Shown here: piece after piece, positions 1-7,726 of the stretch
How the letters are laid out: the number at the start of each line of letters is the position of its first letter
Numbering within the stretch: position 1 is the first letter of the stretch
Source: Persicimonas caeni
GTDB taxonomy: Bacteria > Myxococcota_A > Bradymonadia > Bradymonadales > Bradymonadaceae
Reading direction: 5' to 3'
Assembly: GCF_006517175.1 (NCBI RefSeq)
Contig: NZ_CP041186.1
Span: forward strand, 7,715,074 to 7,779,073
DNA: 64,000 nucleotides
Translations under genes and position numbers: made by a program
Notes under the pieces: model-generated
Told to the model about the DNA's origin: nothing
Database searches by the model: none
The model's input: only the letters and a program-made list of their open reading frames with translations

Positions 1-881
1 CGATAGGCTGCGATCTCGCGCTCGACATACCAATCGTCGGGCTCGGCAACCGTGGCCTTGGAGTGAAGGGTACGCCCGATATAGGTGCAGGCGTGTCGAA
101 AGCCGCTCTCGCAGGCTTCGAAGTGCAAGGCGACCCAGTCCCGATACGAAATGCTCAGGTTGGTGTGCCACTTGTCGTTGTCGATCGTCTCTTCGACATG
201 CTTGCCTACCTTTTTGCACGCGAACTTGTCGCCGAGGACGCAGGCGCGCTCTCGGAGATCATGGGCGCGCTTATCACTTTTGGGCACGCCCAACCCCTTC
301 TCGTAGACCCTGGCGAAGTCGCGGCAGCCGGGGCCGTGTTCCAGGTCGCAGCTTCGCTTGTAGAGCCCGGCCGCCAACCTGCGCTCGTCCTTCTTCTCGG
401 CGTGGTACTCGTACCAGCCGCCCAGGCGCTGGCACGCCTCGGCGACGTCCTCCCTGCACAGCTTGCGCAGCAGGCTGTAGGCGGCGTTGATTTGCTTCTG
501 GGTCCCCTGCCCCATCGCCGTGGCCTGGCCGATGCACGCGGTCTTGTCGCCGCGGCTGCACCCGTCCTCGCCCAGATCGATGGCCAGGCTGACGTCGTGC
601 AGCTCGGAGTCGTCGTCGATATACTCGAGGGCCGCGACCGCGCACCCCAGGTCGTCCCCGGCGTCGCAGGCGGCGTGCGCCCCCAGCGTGCGGGCGCGCA
701 TCGCGCAATCGTCCCAGAAGCGAAGTTCGTGAGCCTCCTCGTGGTGTGGCGGGCAAAACTCGAGCCACGACTGCGCGTCGGCTTCGCGATAGGCGCCGCT
801 GTGGCTGCACGCGCTCGCGAAGACGCAAACGGACAGCAACAACACGGGGGCGATTCGGGACATCGTCGGTCTTGGCATCAT
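1..881 (-). CDS. Sel1-repeat cysteine-rich lipoprotein, partial (C-terminus off window)
   Basis: The frame is open from an ATG at 881 (alternatives at 878 and 863) to the left edge, giving about 293 residues with no stop, so the 3' end is missing. The N-terminus is a lipoprotein signal with lipobox FASAC. The rest is a chain of Sel1-like repeats of about 36 residues, many carrying a Cys pair (for example SCDLEHGPGCRDFARVYEKG). Cysteine-paired Sel1 repeats form disulfide-stabilised alpha-solenoids in secreted proteins such as the Helicobacter Hcp family, so a periplasmic or outer-membrane-anchored scaffold is inferred. It lies 11 bp downstream of a clear paralogue on the same strand, so the two are probably co-transcribed. 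The ligand is unknown. The upstream SD is weak (AGAGAG next to the start). Confidence 0.8.
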   Translation of the reverse strand, partial: MMPRPTMSRIAPVLLLSVCVFASACSHSGAYREADAQSWLEFCPPHHEEAHELRFWDDCAMRARTLGAHAACDAGDDLGCAVAALEYIDDDSELHDVSLAIDLGEDGCSRGDKTACIGQATAMGQGTQKQINAAYSLLRKLCREDVAEACQRLGGWYEYHAEKKDERRLAAGLYKRSCDLEHGPGCRDFARVYEKGLGVPKSDKRAHDLRERACVLGDKFACKKVGKHVEETIDNDKWHTNLSISYRDWVALHFEACESGFRHACTYIGRTLHSKATVAEPDDWYVEREIAAY

Positions 882-892
882 CTCTCTACAAC

Positions 893-2839
893 TCATCGGC
901 TCGCGTCCGCAGACTCTTCTCCGTCCTCGGCAGGACACGACGCTTCGTGCCCCTCCATGCACGCCTTCTGGCGCAGCATCTTCGCCTTGCCGGCGTCCTT
1001 TTTGACGCCCTTGCCCACCTCGTGCAGGCGGGCGAGCTCCGCGCAGGCTTCGGCGTGGCCGGCGAGGCAGCCCATCTCGAAGTGGTCGGCGGCCTCGATG
1101 GGGCTCGCTTCGTTGGCGGGGTCCTCGCCTTCGGCCAGATCCCCGTCGCCCTCGCCGCTCTCGTACATCTTGGCGAGCTCGAAGCAGGCCAGTCCGTGGT
1201 CGTTGGCGCACGAGCGCGCCAGCAGGTCGCGAGCGTATTCGTCGTTTTCCTCGCCGCCCTTGCCGTCTTTCATCAAAATGCCGTAGCGAGTGCAGGCACC
1301 GACGATGCGCCAGGAGCAGCCGTCGTCGTAGTAGCTGCGCGCCTTCTCGTAGTCGCGGTCGACGCCGAGACCTGCCTCGTGGCGCAGGCCGGCGAACACG
1401 CACGCCTCGCCCTCGTCACGCTCGCACGCCAACTCGGCGTTGGACAACGCGAACTCGACGTTCTCTTCGACGCCTTCACCGTTGGCGTAGGCCATCGCCA
1501 GCGCATAGCACGCGTAGCCGGTACCGCCCTCGCAGGCCTTCGTGTAGTATTTGGCGGCCTCGGCGGCGTTCGAGCGCGTGCCCCACCCTTCGGCGTAGTA
1601 CTTGCCGGCGACCTCGCAGGCCGGGAAGTAGTCGAGCTCACAGCCCTTCTCGAGCAGCCCGAGCGCACGTGATCCGTCGCGGGTGAAGTTGACGTCGTAG
1701 TTGTAGGCCCGCCCGGCCAAGTAGCACGCCTCGCCGTCGCCGCTGTCGCATTTGGCGGCCCACTCGGCAGCTTCGGGCTCGTCCCACAGGCGGTAGCGAT
1801 AGTCGCGGTATTGCTTGCAGCCCAACTCGTAGCCGCCGTCGCACGACTTCTTGGCGAGTCGGACGGCCTCCTTGGTGTTCGCGTCGATGGTCCCGGCGCC
1901 CTCGCGTACGAGGATTGCGAGGCCCCAGCAAGCGGGCAGCGCGCCGCGTTTGCACCCCTCGCGGTAGAAGTTGGCGGCGCGGTCGTAGTTGAGGGTGATG
2001 TACCGGCCGCGAATATCGCCGATCTCGATGCGCAACCCGGCGAGCGTGCAGGCGTGCTTGAAGCCCTTCTTGCAGGCGGTCTCGTAGATCGCCAGGTAGT
2101 CCTCGCTCGTCATGCCGAGCTCCTCGATCCACATATCCTCTTTGTTATGCGGCGGGTCACGGTCGACCGCGAGGCAAGACTGTCGCTCGCCCATCTCGCA
2201 CGCCTTCGTGTAGAGCTGGCGGGCGCGCTTTTTGTTGCGCGCGATCCCGAACCCCTCGTCGTAGACCTCGGCGAATTCACGACATCCTGGCGCGTAGCCC
2301 AGGTCGCAGCTCCGCTTGAAGAAGCCCGCGGCCAAGCGCTTCTCCTTGGCGGTCTCGGGCTCGTCGGCGTACCACTCGCCGATGGAGTAGCAACTCAGCC
2401 CCATCCCATCGAGGCAGGTCTGGCGCATCAAGTTGTAGGCGCGTCCCTTCTCGTAGATATCGCCTTGGAAGAGCACGTAGGCGAAGGCCTGACACGCCGC
2501 CGGGTCGCCCTTCTCGCACGCCCACTCCCCGATCTCGACCGCGCGTTCGTGGTCGCGAATCGGCGAGTCTTCGTCCTCGTAGAGCACCGACGCCAAGAAG
2601 CAGCCGACGTTGTCGCCCGTCGAGCACGCCGCCTCGGCGGTCAGCGTGGTAATCCGATAGTTGCAATCGCGCTCGACCATCAAGCCGTTGGGGTTCGACG
2701 ACTCGCGCGGGCACAACTCCTCCCACGAACTCTTATCGTCGACGGTAAACATGGTCGGCCCGCCGCACGCGCCGAGCGCGCCTAAACAGATCAGTAGCGT
2801 GATGGACGAAAGTGCGGCTCTAAACAGTCGAAGATACAT
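893..2839 (-). CDS. Sel1-repeat cysteine-rich lipoprotein
   Basis: A 648-residue protein. The frame extends upstream to 2959, but the start at 2839 is preferred: it has an SD-like CGGAG and gives a proper lipoprotein signal ending in LGAC. The mature part is almost entirely Sel1-like repeats of 36-40 residues, roughly fifteen, most with two Cys (patterns such as GxxxSCY, KACEGGTGYACYALAMAY). It ends in a short acidic tail. Sel1 repeats are TPR-like protein-interaction solenoids; the paired Cys point to an oxidising compartment, so an outer-membrane lipoprotein facing the periplasm or surface is inferred. It is paralogous to the truncated gene just downstream. A candidate promoter lies at 2905-2933. 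No enzymatic domain is visible. Confidence 0.88.
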   Translation of the reverse strand: MYLRLFRAALSSITLLICLGALGACGGPTMFTVDDKSSWEELCPRESSNPNGLMVERDCNYRITTLTAEAACSTGDNVGCFLASVLYEDEDSPIRDHERAVEIGEWACEKGDPAACQAFAYVLFQGDIYEKGRAYNLMRQTCLDGMGLSCYSIGEWYADEPETAKEKRLAAGFFKRSCDLGYAPGCREFAEVYDEGFGIARNKKRARQLYTKACEMGERQSCLAVDRDPPHNKEDMWIEELGMTSEDYLAIYETACKKGFKHACTLAGLRIEIGDIRGRYITLNYDRAANFYREGCKRGALPACWGLAILVREGAGTIDANTKEAVRLAKKSCDGGYELGCKQYRDYRYRLWDEPEAAEWAAKCDSGDGEACYLAGRAYNYDVNFTRDGSRALGLLEKGCELDYFPACEVAGKYYAEGWGTRSNAAEAAKYYTKACEGGTGYACYALAMAYANGEGVEENVEFALSNAELACERDEGEACVFAGLRHEAGLGVDRDYEKARSYYDDGCSWRIVGACTRYGILMKDGKGGEENDEYARDLLARSCANDHGLACFELAKMYESGEGDGDLAEGEDPANEASPIEAADHFEMGCLAGHAEACAELARLHEVGKGVKKDAGKAKMLRQKACMEGHEASCPAEDGEESADASR

Positions 2840-2904
2840 TCGTGCTCCGTTCGGTGCGTCGCATCCCCCGGGATGTGGTGGGTGGGGTGCTTCTTGTGGC
2901 CGCA

Positions 2905-2933
2905 ACGATAGCGCGCACGGGCGCGCCGGACAA
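2905..2933 (-). promoter_or_regulatory. candidate sigma-70 promoter for the Sel1 lipoprotein pair
   Basis: Reading the minus strand: TTGTCC, 17-nt spacer ending GCGC, then TATCGT. The implied start of transcription is near 2898, giving a leader of about 60 nt before the ATG at 2839. The -10 context resembles the other candidate promoters in this window. Sequence inspection only. Confidence 0.45.
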
Positions 2934-2966
2934 TGCCCGAGTCTGGAAATACTCTGCACGAAGGCC

Positions 2967-2995
2967 TTGAAATCCTTGCCAATCGCGCGTAAGAA
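2967..2995 (+). promoter_or_regulatory. candidate sigma-70 promoter for the zinc-ribbon/AAA/TPR gene
   Basis: TTGAAA, 17-nt spacer, TAAGAA. Transcription would start near 3002, about 32 nt before the ATG at 3034. It is divergent from the promoter at 2905-2933, so the 194-bp intergenic region serves both directions. Confidence 0.5.
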
Positions 2996-3033
2996 AGCCT
3001 CCCGTTTCGAACAATTGGACTGAGGTGTGCGCC

Positions 3034-5979
3034 ATGAATTGCGCCTACTGCGGCTATTTTAACGAAGAACCGACCGAGATTTGCGGGCGCTGTGGCGCCG
3101 ACATCCCCGAGCCGAGCTGCGGACAGTGCGGCGTGGACGTCGATTGGGGCGACGCGTTGTGCGAGCAGTGCGAGAAGCTGACGCGCTCGGCCGACAAGAC
3201 GCCCTGCCCGTCGTGTAGTGCGTTCAACACCGTCTCGGCGGAGTATTGCACCACCTGCGGCACGCCCATGGCGGTGATCACGCGTGTGATGACGCTCAGC
3301 CGCGCCAAGGACCGCGAGCCGCTGGAGACCTGGCGCGTCTACGGTATCGAGACCTCCATGGTCGGCCGCGACGACGAGATGGCCCGCCTCGAGGGCTGGC
3401 TCGAGGAGGCGACCGAGGAGAGCTCGGTGCGCGTGGTCGGCCTGACCGGCTCGACCGGCCTGGGCAAGAGCCGGCTCGTCGCTGAGTTCAACCGCACCCT
3501 CGACAAGTCGTTCTCCGAGGCGGTCTTCGTGCAAGCCGCCAGCCGCGACGAGTCGGGCGGGCCGTACTCGATGTTCGGCCGCCTGCTCAAGAATCGCTTC
3601 TATATCGGCGAGAAGGACCACCCCGACTCGGCGCGCCGCAAGCTCTTGGAGGCCGTCGACGCCATCGTCGCCGACGATGACGAGGCTGAGCGCATCGGCC
3701 ACCTGGTGGGCCACCTCATCGGCATGCAGTTCGAGGATTCGCCGTACGTGCCCGATATTCGCGACTCGGAGGGCGCCTACCAGCTCGACCAGCGAAGCTT
3801 CGACGCCGTGCTCGACCTGCTGGCCGCCGACGCCGCGCAAAACCCGCTGGTCATCGCGCTCGAGGACCTGCAGTACGCCACTACCCAGTCGGGCGCGCTC
3901 ATCGACTACCTGACCAAAAACCTCGTCGAGCACCCCGTGCTCTTCGTCCTGTCGTGGAACCCCGACGAGGTGTTCATGGAGGATGTGCTCGACGAGATGC
4001 CCATCGACGAGCTCATCGAGCTCAAGCCGCTGTCGGACCGCGAGGTGCGCGACTTCGTGCGCGACACGCTGCACAAGGCCGACGAGATCCCCGAGGCGCT
4101 CGTCGAAAAGATCGTCGACGCCGCCCACGGCAATCCGCTGTCGGTCGAAGAGATGCTGCGTATCCTCATCAGCCAGGGCGTCATCGACACCCGCGAGCAG
4201 ACCTGGCGGGTGGGCGCCGAGCGCATCGACGAGGTCGACCTTCCGACGACCGTCGAGGCGACGGTGCGCGCGCGTCTGGCCACCCTGGCCGACGACGAGC
4301 GCCGCGTGCTCGAAATGGCCGCCTGCATCGGCGACGCCTTCTGGTCCGAGCTCGTGCGCTGCCTGTACCGCATGCACGTCGACCACGAAGAGCACCTCCA
4401 GGAGTTCTGGAGCGACGACGAGATCGACGGCCGGGTCGACGAGCTCATCGAGAGTCTCGAGCGCAAGGACATGGTCCGCCGCCGCGACGACACGCTGATT
4501 GCCCCTTACGAGGAGCTCTACTTCAAGCACCGCATCGAGCGCGTGGCCGTCTACGAGGATATCCCCGCCCAGGACAAGCAGCGCTACCACCGCATGATCG
4601 CGCAGTGGCTCGAGCGCGAGGCCTCCGACGACGGCGAGGTGCGCCTGGCCGAGATGGTCGCGCGCCACTTCGACGAGGCGCGCTGCCTGGAGCACGCCGC
4701 CGGCCACTACCTGCACGCCGCCCACCGCGCCGCGCGCCACTACGCCAACCGCAAGGCCGTCAAGCTGTACACGAAGGGGCTGGCGTATCTGTCCGACGCC
4801 GATATCGACCTGAAGCTCGAGGCGTTCCACGACCTGGGAAGCGTCTACGACCTGCTCGGCGAGTACGACCAGTCACTGGCCTATTTCCGCGAGATGCTCC
4901 GCTACTCGTGGCTCGTCGACGACATCGCCAAGGGCGGCGCGGCCTACAACAAGATCGGCCGCGCCTACCGCAGCATGGGCGAGTACGACGAGGCGCTCGA
5001 GGCGTTCGAGAAGGCGCTGGTGCTCTTCCGCGACGCCGACGACACCCGCGGCGTGGCGAGCACCCTCGACGATATCGGCCAGATCAAATGGGTCCGCGGC
5101 CACTACGACGCCGCCCTCAAATACTATTCGGCCGGCCTGCAGCTTCGCCGCGAGCTGGGCGACGAGCGCTCGGTCGCGCTCAGCCTCAACCATATCGGCA
5201 CCGTGCGCTTAGCCCGCGGCGAGCTCAAAGAGGCGATGGTCTACTACCGCGAGGCCCTCGAGCTGCGAAAAGAGATCGGCGACCGCCAGGGCGTGGCCGA
5301 CAGCTTCAATAATCTCGCCGCGCTCTGCCTGGAGCGAGGCGAAAACGCCAAGGCCATCGCGCTGTTCCGCGAGGCGCTGCAGCGCGGCCGCTCCATTGGC
5401 TACCGCTCCCTGGAGATGGTGGTGTTGAACAACCTGGGCGAGACCTACCTGAAGGACGAGGAGCTCGAAGCCGCCCAGGCCTGCCTCGACGAGGCGATGG
5501 AGGTCGCCGAGGAGTCGGGCGACAAGCGCGTCCTCTTCGACGTGCTGCGCAACCTGGCCGCCCTCGCCGTCGAAAACGGCGAGCGCAAGCTCGCCCTCGA
5601 GCGCATCGACGAAGCCCTCGCTTTGGCCGATCAGCTCGACTCGACGGCCCTGCACGGCATCGGCAAGCACTCCCTGGCCGAGATCCACGCCCGCTACGTC
5701 GACCACCCGACACACGGCGACGAGGCGAAGGACAAGGCGCCCGCGTGCTTCGACGAGGCGATCGACGTCCTCGAAGACGTCGGCAACGAGTCGCAACTCG
5801 CCCGCTGCCTGTCGAGCTACGGCGAGTACCTGGCGGGACGCGGCGACGCGAGCGACGCGAGACAAAAACTCGAGCGCGCCCGCGACATCTTCACGCGTTT
5901 GGAGATGCCCAAGCAACGCGAAGCCGTCGACCTGAAGTTGGACGGCCTGAAAGGGGCTGGAGAGCCCGAACCTGCATAA
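3034..5979 (+). CDS. zinc-ribbon / AAA ATPase / TPR signalling protein
   Basis: A 981-residue cytoplasmic protein. The start at 3034 is chosen because TGAGG lies 8 nt upstream; an in-frame GTG at 3025 overlaps that SD. Residues 1-78 hold six CxxC knuckles (C3/C6, C17/C20, C29/C32, C43/C46, C58/C61, C72/C75), enough for three zinc ribbons. An AAA_16-type NTPase follows, with Walker A GSTGLGKS at about 139-146 and a Walker B-like stretch VIALEDLQ. From about residue 550 to the end are TPRs (GEYDQSLAYFREML, GEYDEALEAFEKALVLF). This resembles the AAA-TPR half of large cyclase or STAND-type regulators, but no cyclase or kinase domain is present. A role as a switch or scaffold is inferred; the partner is unknown. 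It is monocistronic and ends just before the repeat array. Confidence 0.85.
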   Translation: MNCAYCGYFNEEPTEICGRCGADIPEPSCGQCGVDVDWGDALCEQCEKLTRSADKTPCPSCSAFNTVSAEYCTTCGTPMAVITRVMTLSRAKDREPLETWRVYGIETSMVGRDDEMARLEGWLEEATEESSVRVVGLTGSTGLGKSRLVAEFNRTLDKSFSEAVFVQAASRDESGGPYSMFGRLLKNRFYIGEKDHPDSARRKLLEAVDAIVADDDEAERIGHLVGHLIGMQFEDSPYVPDIRDSEGAYQLDQRSFDAVLDLLAADAAQNPLVIALEDLQYATTQSGALIDYLTKNLVEHPVLFVLSWNPDEVFMEDVLDEMPIDELIELKPLSDREVRDFVRDTLHKADEIPEALVEKIVDAAHGNPLSVEEMLRILISQGVIDTREQTWRVGAERIDEVDLPTTVEATVRARLATLADDERRVLEMAACIGDAFWSELVRCLYRMHVDHEEHLQEFWSDDEIDGRVDELIESLERKDMVRRRDDTLIAPYEELYFKHRIERVAVYEDIPAQDKQRYHRMIAQWLEREASDDGEVRLAEMVARHFDEARCLEHAAGHYLHAAHRAARHYANRKAVKLYTKGLAYLSDADIDLKLEAFHDLGSVYDLLGEYDQSLAYFREMLRYSWLVDDIAKGGAAYNKIGRAYRSMGEYDEALEAFEKALVLFRDADDTRGVASTLDDIGQIKWVRGHYDAALKYYSAGLQLRRELGDERSVALSLNHIGTVRLARGELKEAMVYYREALELRKEIGDRQGVADSFNNLAALCLERGENAKAIALFREALQRGRSIGYRSLEMVVLNNLGETYLKDEELEAAQACLDEAMEVAEESGDKRVLFDVLRNLAALAVENGERKLALERIDEALALADQLDSTALHGIGKHSLAEIHARYVDHPTHGDEAKDKAPACFDEAIDVLEDVGNESQLARCLSSYGEYLAGRGDASDARQKLERARDIFTRLEMPKQREAVDLKLDGLKGAGEPEPA

Positions 5980-6044
5980 ATTGGAGCGAGCGCATTCCTG
6001 CACTCGCCGCCTCTTCGGTGCGACTGCTTCTAGCTCTCGTGAAC

Positions 6045-6369
6045 GAGGGCAAGATGCCCACGCACCGAATCGAGGGCAAGATGCCCACGCACCGAATCGA
6101 GGGCAAGATGCCCACGCACCGAATCGAGGGCAAGATGCCCACGCACCGAATCGAGGGCAAGATGCCCACGCACCGAATCGAGGGCAAGATGCCCACGCAC
6201 CGAATCGAGGGCAAGATGCCCACGCACCGAATCGAGGGCAAGATGCCCACGCACCGAATCGAGGGCAAGATGCCCACGCACCGAATCGAGGGCAAGATGC
6301 CCACGCACCGAATCGAGGGCGAGATGCCCCCGCGCCGAGACGAGGGCGAGATGCCCCCCGCGCCGAGAC
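6045..6369. repeat. 27-bp tandem hairpin repeat array (10 identical + 2 diverged units)
   Basis: Ten identical 27-bp units (6045-6314) are followed by two diverged copies (6315-6341 and about 6342-6369). Each unit contains GGGCA-AGA-TGCCC, a 5-bp stem with a 3-nt loop. The unit length is a multiple of three and the unit has no stop codon in any of the six frames, which is why several spurious ORFs run through it. Upstream at about 6013-6044 is a sequence closely similar to the palindromic element inside pabB (8806-8885). The array fills the spacer between two convergent genes and could act as a bidirectional transcription barrier; that role is inference. Nothing else is seen in the 407-bp gap 5980-6386. 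Confidence 0.9.
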
Positions 6370-6386
6370 AAGCGCACCGAAAGACA

Positions 6387-6998
6387 TCAGCAGCGACGTA
6401 AGAAGTTCTCGAGCAGCCCGTAGCCACGCGGCGTCAACACGCTCTCCGGATGAAACTGCACCCCGAACGTCGCATGCTCGCGGTGCTGCACGCCCATGAC
6501 AAACCCGTCGGCGCGGGCGCTCACCTCGAGCTCGCGCGGAAGCGGCTCGCGGGCGACGAGCGAATGATACCGCCCCGCCTCGAACGGACTATCCAGCCCC
6601 TCGAAGACGCCCTGCCCGTCGTGTTCCACCATGCTCGGCTTGCCGTGCATCGGGGCGTCGTTGGGGCCGACGTCGCCGCCGAAGGCCGTGACGATGGCCT
6701 GGTGGCCCAGACAAATGCCCAGAATCGGGAGCTCGCCGGAGAATCGGCGGATGGCTGCGACCGAGATGCCGGCGGCGTCGGGGTGGCCGGGGCCCGGTGA
6801 GATGACCAGCGCGCGCGGCTCCCAGCTTGTGAGTTCGTCGACTGTGAGCTCGTCGCTGCGGTGGACGACGACCTCGGCGCCCAGCTCGGCGAAGCGGTGC
6901 GCGAGGTTGAAGACGAACGAGTCGCGGTTGTCGAGCAGCACGATCTCGCCGGTCGTCTTGTGGGTCCAGCGTGTCTGGAGGCTCGGCAGGTACGTCAT
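6387..6998 (-). CDS. pabA: aminodeoxychorismate synthase, glutamine amidotransferase component
   Basis: A 203-residue class I glutamine amidotransferase (PabA/TrpG family). The catalytic triad is visible: Cys96 in GICLGHQ, His183 and Glu185 in FHPES; the oxyanion motif SPGPGHPD is also present. It supplies ammonia to PabB for conversion of chorismate to 4-amino-4-deoxychorismate in folate synthesis. The ATG at 6998 overlaps the pabC stop by 4 bp (ATGA), so translation is coupled; a longer frame reaching 7526 is only the pabC shadow. Its company (pabB with PIKGT, pabC) favours PabA over TrpG, though such subunits can serve both pathways. Confidence 0.9.
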   Translation of the reverse strand: MTYLPSLQTRWTHKTTGEIVLLDNRDSFVFNLAHRFAELGAEVVVHRSDELTVDELTSWEPRALVISPGPGHPDAAGISVAAIRRFSGELPILGICLGHQAIVTAFGGDVGPNDAPMHGKPSMVEHDGQGVFEGLDSPFEAGRYHSLVAREPLPRELEVSARADGFVMGVQHREHATFGVQFHPESVLTPRGYGLLENFLRRC

Positions 6999-7726
6999 GG
7001 CAACCACTCCCGGGCAACCTTCGACCACGTGTCGTCGAGCGTCCTGCCCTCGAGCGAGGCGGCGGCGAGCAGACCGACGCCGGCGGAGAGCAGCACGACT
7101 TCGTCGGCCCCTCGAAGCTCGTCGACGGTGACCTCGCGCACGTCGATGGGCCGGCGGTGGGCGTCGGCGAGGTCGAGGAGGCCTTCGCGGGTCACCCCGG
7201 GCAAGATGCCGCGGATGGGCGGCGTCGCGGCCTCTCCAGACTTCACGACCACCACGTTCGCGCAGCTCGCCTCGCCGACGAGGCCGCTTCGGGAGGTCAT
7301 GACGGCGTCGTCGAAGCCCGCAGCCTGTGCGCGGCGGCGCACCTCGACCGAGCGCAGGTAGCTCGTCGTCTTGTGCTCGGCGAGGAGGTCGTCGGGCAGG
7401 TAGAAGCCCTCGGCGAGGCCGAGGTGGGGTCTCGTGGGGATTGCGAAAGACCGAAAACGCGTCGCCATCGTGCCGGAGCCGCCAAACGGCGCGCCGTCGG
7501 GGGCACGGCTCACGGTGACGCGCCACAGGCCCGGGTCGCGGCCCGCAAGGGTCTCGAGTTCGGCGACGGCGGCGTCGATGGACGTGTCGGGAAAGCCGAG
7601 CGCCTCGCCGGAGCGCCGCAGGCGAGCGACGTGGCGCTCGAGCCAGCGAATCTGGCCGTCCTCGCGCACGCGCACCGTTTCGAAGAGCCCGTCGCCGTAC
7701 AGAAAGCTTCGGTCGTCACTCTGCAT
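6995..7726 (-). CDS. pabC: aminodeoxychorismate lyase (class IV aminotransferase)
   Basis: A 243-residue class IV PLP enzyme. Features of the fold: YGDGLFETVRV near the N-terminus, a Lys in the KTTSYL segment as the likely PLP lysine, GEASCANVVVV, and ILPGVTREGLLDLA in the C-terminal domain. PabC cleaves aminodeoxychorismate to p-aminobenzoate and pyruvate. Branched-chain or D-amino-acid aminotransferases share the fold, but position between pabB (11-bp overlap) and pabA (4-bp overlap) makes PabC the best call. The three genes form a tightly coupled minus-strand unit. Confidence 0.85.
   Translation of the reverse strand: MQSDDRSFLYGDGLFETVRVREDGQIRWLERHVARLRRSGEALGFPDTSIDAAVAELETLAGRDPGLWRVTVSRAPDGAPFGGSGTMATRFRSFAIPTRPHLGLAEGFYLPDDLLAEHKTTSYLRSVEVRRRAQAAGFDDAVMTSRSGLVGEASCANVVVVKSGEAATPPIRGILPGVTREGLLDLADAHRRPIDVREVTVDELRGADEVVLLSAGVGLLAAASLEGRTLDDTWSKVAREWLP

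Noticed and set aside
2791-4830. 679-codon minus-strand open frame
   Set aside because: Antisense to the zinc-ribbon/AAA/TPR gene; shadow composition and no recognisable domain.
6045-6369. CRISPR array
   Set aside because: Units are directly contiguous with no spacers, and no cas genes are present.
5745-6427. Several overlapping frames translating the tandem array (EGKMPTHRI and similar repeats)
   Set aside because: The array is open in all six frames by composition; none has an independent SD or domain, so they are by-products of the repeat.
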